NCBI GenBank assembly: GCA_019925105.1 | Contig: JAHGAU010000031.1 | Span: 384,501 to 448,500, forward strand | Direction: 5' to 3' | Origin: Niebla homalea | Lineage: Eukaryota; Ascomycota; Lecanoromycetes; Lecanorales; Ramalinaceae | Length of the DNA: 64,000 nucleotides | Shown: positions 32,058 to 43,773 of the stretch, in pieces | How the letters are laid out: each line of letters begins with the position of its first letter | Position numbering within the stretch: position 1 is the stretch's first letter | Program-made: the position numbers and the translations under genes | The notes under the pieces: model-generated | What the model was told of the DNA's origin: nothing | The model's input: only the letters and a program-made list of their open reading frames with translations | Databases searched by the model: none

Positions 32058-32993
32058 TCAGAGCTGACCAGAGTAATACATAACAAGGTAATTCTCCTTC
32101 AGCCGATCGATCTCCCGGTCCCCACAGGCAGCGCCCCCCCGGACATGCCTCCCTCCACAGAATCCGCACTTGGGCCTCTCGGCTCTGCAGCTGAGGCAGG
32201 TGTGATCCTTCTCGCAATACATGCATTTAGCTAAGCCTGTATCGCAATTGTCGAACGTATGCCCCAGCTCCGAGCATCTCAAGCACCGCGCGAAGGAACA
32301 ATTGTTAAAGAAGGCTTGCTCCTCATCTGGCGTCATCCACGGTCTTCTCTTGGTGAAGCTGACTTCATTGCCTTCCCATTCCGGGATACGTAGGCCGTAC
32401 TCATCTTGTAAAAGGTTGGCCCTATTGGCGGAGGCGTATTTTGTGGGTACTCGCGTTTCTCGCTTCCTATTCTGGCCCGCCGCTGCCGTTCCGCCCTCCT
32501 CTGGTCCCTCCCCATGCCGTCTTCGTGCCTCTTCAACCATCGCGTGCACGGTCGGTCCTGGTGCCGCGTCGTATCTAGCCACAGAAGGTCCGGCTCCGGC
32601 ATCATCTTCAAAATCGAGCACTTCGTCTCCGACTTCCTTTGCCGCGATGGCTGTCTCCGATACGTCCTTGTCACTATCGTCGATGAAGGGCCCTGGTCGT
32701 TCGCCACCCTGGCTAAAAAAGGTGGAGCTACCCCGTTCTGCTGACAGGATCAGTACTCGATTGGGCACGTCCGATGCCGGTGATGGAGGTGGTGCTGCAG
32801 GCAGCATCGCTTCCTGTCCTTCTCGTCGCTTCAAATGGTCGAAGATGGCGCTAATGCTCTCGAGCGCGACTCGAGGTTTGGTCCTGAGCTGCGAGTCAAA
32901 GGCTGCCCTGACGCGTGCTACGACGCTGTTGATGTATTCGAATTGTTCGCAGAACGTGGCAGAGTCGGGGCTGGATATCGTTGATGATGTCAT
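32058..32993 (-). CDS. CCHC zinc-knuckle protein (gag-like or domesticated)
   Basis: The frame gives 311 residues from ATG 32993. The N-terminal third has an amphipathic helical region (SATFCEQFEYINSVVARVRA), the middle is acidic and disordered, and the C-terminal third holds three knuckles. The first is a canonical CX2CX4HX4C (CLRCSELGHTFDNC). It is followed by CMYCEKDHTCLSC and then CGFCGGRHVRGGAAC. Zinc knuckles bind single-stranded nucleic acid and occur in retroelement gag proteins and cellular RNA-binding proteins. No reverse transcriptase, endonuclease or protease lies next to it, and the frame is intact, so a stand-alone or domesticated gag-like gene is possible. I do not recognise a specific family. 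Confidence 0.65.
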   Translation of the reverse strand: MTSSTISSPDSATFCEQFEYINSVVARVRAAFDSQLRTKPRVALESISAIFDHLKRREGQEAMLPAAPPPSPASDVPNRVLILSAERGSSTFFSQGGERPGPFIDDSDKDVSETAIAAKEVGDEVLDFEDDAGAGPSVARYDAAPGPTVHAMVEEARRRHGEGPEEGGTAAAGQNRKRETRVPTKYASANRANLLQDEYGLRIPEWEGNEVSFTKRRPWMTPDEEQAFFNNCSFARCLRCSELGHTFDNCDTGLAKCMYCEKDHTCLSCRAERPKCGFCGGRHVRGGAACGDREIDRLKENYLVMYYSGQL

Positions 32994-33598
32994 GGCAGTT
33001 GGTCAGTGCTGTTGGTTGAGGTTGGTAAATGATGAATTGTGAGTGAGTTGGATTGCTCAATAGAGAAGAGTGAGTGGGTGAGCTTGATCAATGGAGAGAT
33101 ATGATGACTATAACTCGAACACCCTTGTGAAGTGTAATGTCTGATTGTGCCAGAGATTTGGTTGATTGGAGAACATTCTGCACATCGTGGATTCATAATA
33201 CCAACAACATCCATAACACTTCATGACACCAGATCACCACAACAACGTTGCCACAGCGCAAGCATGCATTGCCAAACCCTTCACCAGCCTTGAACAGGAT
33301 GATTGCTTTGGATACCAAATGCGAGATGTAGATGCTCCGCTAGCAAAAGGCTTATGGTCTAATGATGTCACATAATGTCATATACTTGCACCATCTCGCC
33401 CGAAGCCATTGCCCTCAACGGCACCTTTTCGCTATGTCAGCACGCAGAGAGCGAAATGTGGCTTCAACTCCTCTGGCCTTCTGAATCCGTAGAGCATGTT
33501 TTCGTCTCTACTAGGCAAGCCTGTCATCTTCGTTCTCCAAGCCAAATGCGACTCCAACTCCGCACGCCAAAGCTAAACATCATAAGATCCTTGACTCT
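32994..33598. other. Intergenic, nothing recognised
   Basis: About 600 bp between the start of the zinc-knuckle gene and the 3' end of the glycosyltransferase gene. No feature is supported beyond likely promoter DNA near 32994-33150. Confidence 0.45.
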
Positions 33599-34907
33599 TC
33601 AGATCGTCATCTCCCCTTTCTCCATCAGGTAAGTTTTGTTCAGCGGAATCATAGCCCATCTCCCATTGTCATCACCCCACATGGTGTCCCACTCAGGTAC
33701 CCAATCCTCAGGGCCCCATCCATCGTTCATGACGCCGAACGCGTTGACCCTGGCGCTGAATTGCAGCCCAGGTCCTGGCTTGTACTCCACCCCTTCTCCC
33801 TCCGTAGACCCCGGCGCTTGATCCCCGTCGCCTGTGTGGTCGATGCTGCTGGCCGAGGGCGCATTGGTGAAGAACTGCGGCCAAACACCCAAGCATGTCA
33901 TGTCCGCATGTCTAGTGCACGCTCGCGAAAGCTCGATGTCGAGATTGTCGTTTGTCTCCTGGAAATACTGAATGAGTTTGTGGGCGCCTCGATTGCTGAT
34001 GGCGTAGCCGGTGCTGCAGGTCGTGCGGGCGAATTCGAAGACGCCTCGTGTGCCGTATTCGTGCTGGTCGCTGAACAGGCCAACGTCGAAGAAGAATTCT
34101 TTCTCGGCTTGGGGTGCAGTGGTATCGTTGTAAGAGTATATGCGTGCTTGGCCTTCAGCATTGCTGCCGCAGTGGCCCATCCAGATGATGTCCCAATCCA
34201 ATCCATACGGCGCGACGTGTGTCACGCTGGAGGGATTTTCAAGCAACTTCTTGCTTGATTTCGAGGACTTGAGTGAAGGTATTGTAAAGGGATAATCAAT
34301 GATGGCGTCGATGGCGGGAGGCAACCTGGCCAACTGCGACCGCAAGCGAAGGTCCCAGTCGGCGTCGCTCTCCAAGATGAGGGCGGTGTTGATATTCTGT
34401 GATATGATTTTGTTCCATGTCCGTACGTGGGAAACGAGACAGCCTAACTCCCCAACCTGATGTCCTCCAGCATCCCATGACTTCGGCCAACTCTCGTGAG
34501 GGATCTCCTTGTCCCGGACGGCGTTGAGGACGGTGACATTGATGTTGGTAGCATTTGCTGCATGGAGGAGGGGTTTAATGCGATCACTTCGATCTGGCAA
34601 GGCGAGTGCGAAGACCTCTTGGAACTAGGTGACACATCGCGTTCAGCAAACATGTTTAGGATTGGACAGATCATTATAAGAGGGTACTCACCCCAAGCGT
34701 GCTATTCGAGATCGCTCCGAGGATTTCGGTTGATGAGTGATGTTGCGAGATGCGAGGGAAACTTTGGGGTAGAAAATGGCTCCAGGTGAAGAGTAAGAAG
34801 ATGAGGAATACGAAAATGATCAGGAAGGATTGGATCGACCTGCGATCATGGAAGGATGGCCAGGATTTTGTAAAGCTCGACACCCGTTGAGCGGCGAGAG
34901 CAATCAT
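33599..34907 (-). CDS. GT25-type glycosyltransferase, type II membrane protein
   Basis: Exon 1 is 34907-34692 and exon 2 is 34624-33599, joined across a 67-bp intron (GTGAGT...CCTAG) in phase 0, giving 413 residues. The protein has a short cytosolic N-terminus, one membrane anchor at about residues 26-43 (FLIIFVFLIFLLFTWSHF) and a lumenal catalytic part, as expected for a Golgi enzyme. The join restores LGFQEVFALALPDRSDRI, the usual start of the glycosyltransferase family 25 (LPS biosynthesis) fold. Motifs are GELGCLVSHVRTWNKI, the acidic ALILESDADW that should bind the nucleotide-sugar metal, and CSTGYAISNRGAHKLIQYF near the acceptor side. Donor and acceptor sugars cannot be deduced. Similar fungal proteins are common and uncharacterised. 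Confidence 0.85.
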
Positions 34908-36164
34908 TGCTGGACACAATATGCTCCCTTTAAGGAGTCAGATTGTTAGAGCAACGTGCCAGAGATTCGAGAAGGTTGAGGTGACGTGAGGCATAAGGTG
35001 AGACATGAGGATAAGCAGACGATAGATTGTAGCGGCACGGACTCGAGCCTGATGGACCCTCGCAATTACCTGGAGCTTGCGGAGCACGTATACTAGGTAG
35101 CGAGAGAGCTTTTGAAGCTATTATTTCTACGTTTTCTTTGTGTGAGACAATTAAGCCTACGAGTATAGAAAGGAAGTTGGAGATTACAGGCGTTCAGATA
35201 AAGCAGAAATAGGAATGCTCGAAGATCCTTTCATGTTTGAATTGAGTAGGAAAAAGGATTTCTTTCTCAAATGTGAACAGTTGCCTAATAATACTTGAAA
35301 CATGCTCCATTAGGCTAGCACTAGCCCCTCAATTTGAGGCGATGTATCATGTAATCGGACTAGATGTAGGACTGAATAGGACTAGCAAGCCGCCCCTCGG
35401 GGGACCACCAAAATCCTGAGTGGGAATAAGTCCAAATTCCGGTCCGTCACTATAACTTTTTTTTGGTCACCCCCAAGCCCCCTTCATCATTTGTGAACCT
35501 TTTACTGAGTAATCCGTATGCCGTCCCAGGTCGCGGTGCAGGCGATCAAGACTTATCATCTGAAGACACAAGATATTCTTAAGGACTGATTACTACATAA
35601 AGGTCATCAGCTGCTCTCAGAGGACCACATGAAGCGTCCTGGTGCCTCACGTATTTTTACCTCAGCATAAAAGAGCAGCTCGAGCAGCTGATACCCAAAG
35701 GCGCTGTACAATCAAAGTCATGGACGATCAGTAAAACTCTTGACGCTTCCTTAAATCGCAATCGCAGCTCCATCATGATCATCAGTCTTGGTCTGCAACA
35801 AAGCCAAGACGAACGACTGGCCTCGCCCCCAAGATAGCCATTCAATTGATTCTTTACGAAACATAAACGCGAGATGCGCATAGACGCATAGCTACATCAT
35901 TGTCACCACTACTGGACTCTTTCCAGCTGCCTCTTTCAGGTTATCTCAGATCGCCCCGAGGTACCGACCTGCAGCCGCGTATCGCTTTATCGCATAACCA
36001 GCCTAATTGACCTTCCAATCTCTCCCGAGTTGGGGTCACAAGAGATATATCATGCATACATATACAATGCAGCCACCCCTACTGTTACTTTCCTGTACTT
36101 CTCCGTCTTCAAGAGTCCTGTCGTGCGCCTCTGCTGAGCCCACGGACAGTCCTCTTGGTCCACC
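34908..36164. other. Intergenic, nothing firm
   Basis: About 1.25 kb between two divergent genes. Around 35380-35480 there is a short GC-rich, C-run segment (gccgcccctcggggg, then a T-run and cacccccaagccccc). No ORF or RNA gene is supported. Both ends should be promoters. Confidence 0.4.
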
Positions 36165-38437
36165 ATGTCTTCTGCTTCACACCCCAGCAAGCTCTTTTTC
36201 TTCCTTCTGTGCGTTTCTCCTCTCTTTCAGTCCATCTTTGCTTCTACTAGACGCCAGCCTAATGTTGAATTTTCAAAACGCCAGCTCGCTTTAGGTCCTG
36301 AGCACGATTTTCAGGTGTACCCGCCTGTCGCTGTTCCACCCACCCAAGGCCATGATGACAATGGCTGTGTTGTTGAGCAGACGCTCATGGTACACTCTTT
36401 CGCTCAAAGCTATGGCGCTCCATTTGTCGGTAAGGGCATGCTACATGATCTGCATAACCCCGCAGACTGACATTTTGTATAGCACCTTACACTCCTCCCT
36501 CTTGCACCTTCAACAGCGTTGTCATAAACTTCACCGTTGCTGTTGCCGGGAAACAATTTGACAGACTTGGATCGATGTACCTTGGTGACATTGAGGTGTT
36601 CAGGACCTCGACTTCTGAGCCCAGCCCGACTGGTATCACTTGGACCTACTTGAAGAATATGGACAATTACATCGCCCTTTGGAGAGAAAAGCAAACGCTG
36701 ATATTTGACCTACCAAACGTGGTGGATGGAACGTATACAGGTATCCTGAATACTACCTTGACAGCTACGTTCTTCACCATTCCCAACTTAGCGGAGGCCG
36801 CCGATACGATCCTGCCCATCTCTGCCGAAGGCTCTGCACAAAACAATCCTAGCGCATTCATGCTGGAGCAAGGCAAGCCTGCGATAGCGAACCAAAAGTT
36901 CCCCCCAAACGTCAAAAGAGCCGTGGTGTCTCTTGCGGCAACTGGTCAAAATTCAGAAGAGTTCTGGTATAGCAACGTCCCAAGTAAAGACGTCAATACT
37001 TTTCAAGATACCGTGGGCACACTCTATGGTTATTCGCCATTCCGCGAAGTGCAGCTCCTAATCGATGGGCAACTAGCTGGGGTGTCCTGGCCGTTCCCAG
37101 TCATCTTCACGGGCGGCATCGTGCCTGGGTTTTGGAGGCCAATTGCGGGCATTGACGCCTATGATTTGAGACAGAATGAGATTGACATCACACCCTTCCT
37201 CGGCATCTTGAGTGATGGGACCAATCACAAGTTTGAGATTCGAGTAGTAGGCATCAATGATGATGATGATGCTAACCCAACACTCACCGAGAATGTGGGA
37301 TATTACTGGCTTGTGACAGGGACCATCTTCCTATTTTCGGACAACGAGGGCGCGGTCACAAGAGGCTCCAAGCCGACTCTCAATGCATATCCACCAAAGA
37401 TCTCTTTGACATCCAAATCCACCAAAACACCCGAGGGCTACAATGATACCTTGACCTACATTACCTCTGTAGAGCGCACCTTGAGCATCAGCAGCATTAT
37501 TCAAACGTCTGCAGGCAACGCATCAGCGACCTGGTCGCAGCACATTACCTATAACAACCAAAACTATCTGACATCTATGGGTCTCAATCAGCTCACCATC
37601 CAAACCACCAGCGGCTCCGATAGCTCCTCAAGCGGCTACCAGCACGACTACAACTACCCCATCTCCGTCAACAGTACCATCCAAAATCCGACAACCTCCC
37701 TTACAATCAACGCCGACCTCCAATACGGCCTCACCTACAACGTCTTGGGGCCCGCCGTCTTCCCCAACGGCGTGACGTCATTCAACCAGACGCACTCCCT
37801 CGTCTCACCCTCCTTCCAAGCCGGCGATGACCCCAACGGGATCCAAATCCCCCTCACGTCGCTCAAACCACTGAGCGGCTCCAACTTGACCACCTCGGTC
37901 GAAGGAACCGCTAGCTACTACACCGGCAGTTCCATCGACTCCTCCGTCCTGAACATCACCTCCCCCGGTAACAGCTCATCCGGCGACTCCTCCGCCTTAA
38001 CGCTTCGCAGCCCGAACGATAGCGACAACGACACCACCACCACCTCGCCAACAGGTCAGTCGGACGACAGCGCCAGTGGCAGCAGTGTTAACGCTTCTTC
38101 CTTCACCACGGGCACCACCACCCAGACTATGAATTTCGACGGTGTGGTATACGGTTCCGCATCCTCGACGACGGAATTGTATTACCGGCAAGTCAAGGCG
38201 CAGGACGGGGAAGTGGTGTCCGATAATGAGAGGTTGGTCGATGTGGTGGTGAAGGAACCGGTGAAAGCGGGACCGCCGCAGAACGGGATGAAGGCGCAGT
38301 CTTTCAAGGTCTTGTCCCAGGGCAGTGAGGGTGATGCAGGGGTGGTGGGAAGCGCGAGGAGTGTTTTGGGGAGGGGACCGGGGGCGAATAATAAGGGGTT
38401 GCCGTCACCCGCTGGACAAGGGGGTGCGAAGTTTTGA
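36165..38437 (+). CDS. Secreted peptide-N4-(N-acetylglucosaminyl)asparagine amidase A (PNGase A)
   Basis: Exon 1 is 36165-36429 and exon 2 is 36483-38437, with a 53-bp intron in phase 1, giving 739 residues. A signal peptide spans about residues 1-26 (KLFFFLLCVSPLFQSIFAS). The join restores PFVAPYTPPSCTFNSVVINF, and the following blocks DRLGSMYLGDIEVFRTSTSE, EKQTLIFDLPNVVDGTYTG, FREVQLLIDGQLAGVSWPF and GGIVPGFWRPIAGIDAYDL are those of the PNGase A family. These enzymes remove N-glycans from glycopeptides at acid pH. About 15 NxS/T sites are present, so it is itself probably glycosylated. The C-terminal 200 residues contain a Ser/Thr/Asn-rich linker (about 600-650). A substrate role in scavenging or wall remodelling is inference. 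Confidence 0.88.
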
Positions 38438-38644
38438 TGTGGAGGGATGGTATTCAGAGGGGATTGATCATGATACCATTAACGCACTGTAGTCAACTGC
38501 TGAACCTCCTGAAATCCCCAGTCATGAACTTTCATTCTACGAGTGTCGCCAGAATGCCGACTACCTGTCACACTACCTGAGCCATACATATTCCACGGAG
38601 CTTCGTCAACAACCAATCCCTCTTCTCCACCTCCCACCAACGCA

Positions 38645-40283
38645 TCATCTCGTATAGATGAACCCCGGCCTCCGATCCCCCAACGCTTCAACCTCCTTCT
38701 CCGTCGTCAGGCCTTCAACCCAATAATCCCTCCCACCACTCCTCCTCTTCTCATTCTCCCGCCCCAACAACCACCACATGACAATACTGCCTCCCCACAG
38801 GAACACGGTCAGATACCCCAACACTACACCGTGCCCCGGCCTGTACAACGGTTTATCTTTCGCCTGATAGATATTTGATGATACGACCCCATTCAAATTG
38901 CCCCATCCAATGACGATACCCATCACGACCCCGCGCTTGTATACACCCTCGGTGTTGTTGGAGGTCCAGACGACGGTGTTGGCGACGCAGGGGTAGATGC
39001 CCACGGCGCCGAGGAAGGTGCCAGCGTATTGGACTCCTGGGGATGTGCCGGAGCAGAGCATGGCGAAGCCTGCCATACCAATCAAAGAGCAGCCGATGTT
39101 GCAGAGGCCGCGCAGACGGGTGCGGTCGGCGAAGGCGCCGATGGTGATAGTCAGGATGGCGGCAGCGGCGTAGGGGGGGACGGAGAGAAGTTGGGCTCTT
39201 GTGGAGTTGTAACCAAGCTACATATCATCATTCATGAGCACCATGGAGAGTGGATTGAAGGGAGGGGTACTCACGGCAGATATGATACTCGGTAGAAACA
39301 AGCTGAAAGCGTACAGTGGCGCGTCGCAACCCATGTAGATGACAGCGTACAGCCAGGTCTTCCAGTCCTTGACGGCAGCCCAGAAGTACTCCATCTTGAA
39401 CTCCTCATGCTCGGCTGAGGACTGCTGATCGGTTTTCAAGCGGTGGATGACTCTCTGCCTGTCCTGCTCGGAGAGAAAGGTGGCCTCGTCTGGGAAGTCG
39501 AACACCATCCAGAAGCTGAAGACCCCAACCAGCACAGTCGCTAGTCCCTCCAGGATGAAGATCCAGGCCCATCCTCTCTTGCCGCCAATACCATCCATCT
39601 GGCCTATGGCAGCAGCTAGCAAGCCACCGAATGAGCCAGACACAGCGGCAGCAGAGAAGAAGATGGCAGCACGAATCCCGAATTCAGATCTCTTATACCA
39701 ACAACTCAGATAGTAAGTGATGCCCGGGAACAAGCCCGCCTCGGCGAAGCCCAGCCACCATCTCGCAGCCATCATGCCTTGGAAATTATGAGTCAAGCCC
39801 ATAGTGACCATGACGATACCCCACAACAGCATAATGGCAGGGATGAAGACAGAAGGGCGCAAGCGCTTGAGCAGGATGTTGGTGAGCGGCTCGAAGAGCG
39901 AATAGGAGATGAAGAAGATGGTCAGGCAGGCATTGTACTGGCCCCCCGTGATATGGAGAGAGTCCAAGAGACCATCGAGTTTGGCGTTGCCGATGTTTGT
40001 GCGGTCGAGGAAGGAGATGAGGTAGAGGAGGCAGAGCCAGGGGATGAGGCGGATGTCGAGTTTCCAGAGGAGCCTGCGGTCCTGAGTATAAGTCAGTAAA
40101 GGGAGTGAGTAATGAGGTTGCTGAGACGGGAATCTTCACAATGGCCTTGCGCTCCTGCTCGCTGAGACCAGCATCTGGGTCAGGAAGAAGCTCAACATTA
40201 TCGCCTCTTTCAAGCTGGCCAGGCTTCAGATCGGTATGCTTTTCGTCATCAGAAGGCGAGCGGTTGCTGTCACTGTCCTTCAT
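38645..40283 (-). CDS. MFS transporter, Dal5 (allantoate/anion:cation symporter) family
   Basis: Three exons, 40283-40140, 40081-39275 and 39217-38645, join to 1524 nt (507 residues) with introns of 58 and 57 bp, both phase 0. The N-terminal 48 residues are a charged cytosolic tail. Then DRRLLWKLDIRLIPWLCLLY and SFLDRTNIGNAKL, the signature of the anion:cation symporter family (Dal5, Tna1, Seo1 type), introduce 12 expected membrane helices. Other landmarks are RWWLGFAEAGLFPGITYYLS, CWYKRSEFGIRAAIFFSAA and GIVIGWGNLNGVVSSNIYQ. Members import organic anions such as allantoate, nicotinate or pantothenate; the substrate cannot be assigned. It converges on the PNGase A gene with 207 bp between the stops. 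Confidence 0.9.
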
Positions 40284-41700
40284 CTTGGGAGATTCTCGTA
40301 TGTCTTTCTATGGGAGGTGAGCAAAGCGTCTTCACGGAAGCCGTTGAGAACAATAATATGCAAGATGGAGGACGATGGATGGCAAGACAGCCATGTGCCA
40401 CGAGGTCGGCTACCGACTGGCCATGGTGGATTATTAGTGGGCGCCATCATACTATCTCAGAGATAGCCGATGCACATCTAAGCAAAGCAGCCCGCCCTTC
40501 TGATGCAGGGGATGTTCAGGAAAGGCAGGTGAGATTTCGCCATAGTACTTGGTAGAGTAGTCCGTAATCCAAATATTTGGGGGGAAGATAGCAATTGGAC
40601 CAATGGGGCAATTCCCAGACAGGATTTTGGTCAGACTTCCCCGCAATTATTGGCAGAAGCGTTGCTGGCGTGCTCACTTAATCTCCTAGCGCGCTGCGCC
40701 GTTCCGCTGAGCGTTGGGCGGTACATAAGAACGGCCGCCCGAGGGGCCGGCTTTGACATCGGCATTTGACTTCACAAGTTCCAATTCGACATCCTTCGCA
40801 ATTGGAGCTCACAGATAAATGCCAATGTTGAGGAAATGATAAACAACATATTTGATATATCCGTGCCAAAGATGCGCGTCCGTTGAGTCGCTGCGACCTG
40901 ACTGCGACAGGCCTCCCAAAACTCTCCTGTCTCCCCTCACTCTAAGGGGAGGCTCAAGAACCAAAACAATGAAGATTGAGGACTCTATGTATCAGGTAGC
41001 CTGTTGATAAAGCTTCATCACTACAGCTATCCTTCGTAGTCCTGCGACATAGCTGATGTGCGCAGGCTTGCAGAAGGTTTGCAACCCTTCAAGTCCACCT
41101 AACTGTAGCTCTTCTTCACTCTCGAAGCATCAGCAATCAGAATGCAAACGACTGAGCAGGCAAACAGTATCTTCTTGACCTTACATATTTATATCTCTCC
41201 TTCTACCCACCTTCTCCATTTCTTCTACATACACGGCACCTCTATACCCTGACCTTCTACGGTCTGGTCTTCTATCGATTGAGCTTTCATGACTTGATCT
41301 ACCTTCTACTATCTCGAAATTTGTCATTCTCTACACCCTGACCTTCTAGGGCTCTCTGGAGTCTTACCATCATGCTTGAATCCTGCATCTATCTTGCCCT
41401 TTGACTGCACCTTCTCTTGTCCTCAGTTTGCCTGAATTGAACGCTCATTTCCAGCTTCTATGAGCTTGACATTAAGTCGTTTGCTTTCTTGGATTTCTTG
41501 CCAAGCAGTCTCTGCGCTTACCAACGAAGGTGGAGATTCTTCTCACCTCCACTATTTGAGTCTCTTCATTTGACACCAGAAGAGTCAGCTGCCGCGTCTC
41601 TTTGTCCTCACTTCAGGCTCCATCCAAGCAATCAGTGCAGGCTTGAGTCAAAGACCTCAATTAGCAATCGGCCAAGCCAGCTACATCCCTTCATTTGAAG
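40284..41700. other. Intergenic with pyrimidine-rich leader
   Basis: No gene is supported at 40284-41160. From about 41165 to 41690 the plus strand is rich in C and T with repeated ccttcta/ccctgaccttcta blocks (for example near 41250 and 41337). CT-rich tracts like this are typical of ascomycete core promoters and 5' leaders, so this is probably the promoter/5' UTR of the next gene. Confidence 0.45.
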
Positions 41701-43773
41701 ATGGCAGCCTTTCCAATGTTTTTTCCACCCCTGTCAACGCACCCCTACTTCAATGCTACCCCAGGAGGCGCATTTCCTCTCTATCAACCTCAGTATTACC
41801 CAGGAAATCCAGCACACCATGCGCCCAAACCTCCCGAGCAGGCGCAGCAAGCGCAGCAGGCAGAAGGAATCAACACTCCGGCCGGAGAACTCGCTACCAT
41901 GAGTATGAAGATCGCCCAACTAGAGAGCGATCTCCACCATTGCCTTGCTGAGAAGACGAAGGCTAAGCTTGCGGACCCGGACGTTACCCAGAAGGGCCAA
42001 AAAAGGAGCACGACCACTAGCTCGTCTGTGGGCAAGATGCAGGTCGCATATCTCGAGAAGGAGCTCGCTAGGGTCAAGAGGATGAACATCTCACTCAAAG
42101 CTAGACTTGGCCAGACTCAGACACTGCTTTACAAGCTTACCTCTTTGAGAATAAACCCTAAAGATATCCCATCTCGCGAGCGCGTGGAGACAAGTGATAC
42201 TCCAACCGAGGTACCTAGTGATGAAGAATGTCTCATTGATCTGCTCGAGCCAGCTATATCGACAAGCTCTGCCAGCAGTGGCGAGGGCACTACTGCAGTT
42301 GAAGCGAGTACTGAAGGTTCTGACTACAGCAAAGACGAATCGCGAGAGACTGAGGAGGTAGTAGCATGGCCAACCGCGACCACCGATTCGTTGTCTTCAA
42401 TATCCTCCAGCTCATCTTACATTCAACGGTTCGTCAAGAAGCCGCAGGAAGACCCTGCAGAGCAGCCCAAGGGCACCCAGGATGGTGCCCTTCAGGCTGA
42501 AGTGCTCATGAAAGGACCATCTGTACCTTGGCCTGTCATCCGAACATCACCCAATGTTGGTGGTTTTGTCAAAAAGGCTAGCTCTACCGAAGCTCAAGTG
42601 TCATACCAACCTGCGCTCGTCAAAGGAGAAAGTCAGCTCCATGATGATTCTGACTCAAGGGCGTCCTTGAGTTCGGAATCCCTATCCCCATGTAGCCGAG
42701 TCTACGTCGCAAACAGCCACATCGATACGTCCAGTCCCACTCTCAAAGTGAAGAAGCAGGGCGTCTTGTCAGATCATGGGACCTGGAAGGGGTATTTGGA
42801 AGCGACAAGACGACAAGGAATGTCTCGCACGCTACTGCTAGATGACAGGAACGTGTACAACGGCGAAGTTGGGGGTATCAAGTTCAAATTGCGACCTAGC
42901 ACACTTCTGACATCTAGTCATACCCCGGATGAAGGCCGTCTCACCCCACCTAATTTGACCAATTGGGCAAAAGCATTGCGTACGAAGGGCCGATCTCTGA
43001 CACAAGAGCTAAGATGGGCGCCAGAAGTAGCTATGCCTTGTCATGGGCTGCGTCCTAGATGCGATTTTTTCCAATCGAACAGCCAGTCTGACAAGGCATG
43101 TGAGATTCACAAAGAAGCAAGCGGAGAGTGGTTCGGTCAGAGAAAGAGACCAGAATTTTTCTCGTACGGAATTCGTTACTTGCCAAGCATCCAGGACGAG
43201 AATGTGTTTCGTACCGTGCTTATCAATGGTCTCGCCGCCTCGGCTACAGCCTTCGATGTGCTCCGGAAGGTCCGTGGGGGTCTGGTCTTGAATTTGCAAT
43301 TGCTTCCATATCCTGCACAGGGCAAGATAGCGCTTGTGACTTTTCGAGAGGCTCGGGCTGCTGCAGCGTACGCCGACTTTGCTGAAGAGCATCATATCAC
43401 CATCCTTGGCAAGACACTTGACATCCACGTCCTCTCCACCCCAACCTGGCCGACCTCTCGAAGTATTTGTGATCTTGTCCTGAGTCATGGCGCGACGCGA
43501 TGCTTTAATGTCATAGACATAAGCAAAGGCTCCAGCCTTGCATGTGTGCAGGAAAATCTCAAACTTCCAGGAATGACAATCAATGGACTTGAATGCCCGC
43601 CTATCCGTAGTGGGGGCACATTACACTTTCGCTTCACTTCCATACGGTTCGCTCTTCGCGCCTTCGAGTTGTATGCAGGACGCAAACGCAATTGGGCGTC
43701 CGATCCTTGTGCTCAGCCGCTTGAGACTTTACTGGATGAGGAGGACAACAACCGAGTTGACAGCACCAGCTGA
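41701..43773 (+). CDS. RRM-like fungal protein of unknown function
   Basis: The frame gives 690 residues from ATG 41701; the two in-frame codons before it begin with TTG and are not needed. Residues about 60-150 contain a coiled-coil-like region (MSMKIAQLESDLHHCLAEK, VAYLEKELARVKRMNISLKA). A long Ser/Glu-rich disordered part follows. The C-terminal 250 residues contain an RRM-like fold: RTVLINGLAASATAFDVL as the first strand and helix, GGLVLNLQLLPYP, and KIALVTFREARAAAAYADFA as the RNP1-like strand, followed by DIHVLSTPTWPTS. Similar ascomycete hypothetical proteins pair such an RRM with a TPTWP segment. RNA binding is inferred only from the fold. The gene appears to be a single exon. Confidence 0.75.
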   Translation: MAAFPMFFPPLSTHPYFNATPGGAFPLYQPQYYPGNPAHHAPKPPEQAQQAQQAEGINTPAGELATMSMKIAQLESDLHHCLAEKTKAKLADPDVTQKGQKRSTTTSSSVGKMQVAYLEKELARVKRMNISLKARLGQTQTLLYKLTSLRINPKDIPSRERVETSDTPTEVPSDEECLIDLLEPAISTSSASSGEGTTAVEASTEGSDYSKDESRETEEVVAWPTATTDSLSSISSSSSYIQRFVKKPQEDPAEQPKGTQDGALQAEVLMKGPSVPWPVIRTSPNVGGFVKKASSTEAQVSYQPALVKGESQLHDDSDSRASLSSESLSPCSRVYVANSHIDTSSPTLKVKKQGVLSDHGTWKGYLEATRRQGMSRTLLLDDRNVYNGEVGGIKFKLRPSTLLTSSHTPDEGRLTPPNLTNWAKALRTKGRSLTQELRWAPEVAMPCHGLRPRCDFFQSNSQSDKACEIHKEASGEWFGQRKRPEFFSYGIRYLPSIQDENVFRTVLINGLAASATAFDVLRKVRGGLVLNLQLLPYPAQGKIALVTFREARAAAAYADFAEEHHITILGKTLDIHVLSTPTWPTSRSICDLVLSHGATRCFNVIDISKGSSLACVQENLKLPGMTINGLECPPIRSGGTLHFRFTSIRFALRAFELYAGRKRNWASDPCAQPLETLLDEEDNNRVDSTS

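Noticed and set aside
32221..33042. Plus-strand 273-codon Ser/Ala-rich frame
   Set aside because: It is antisense to the zinc-knuckle gene, whose CCHC motifs settle the coding strand.
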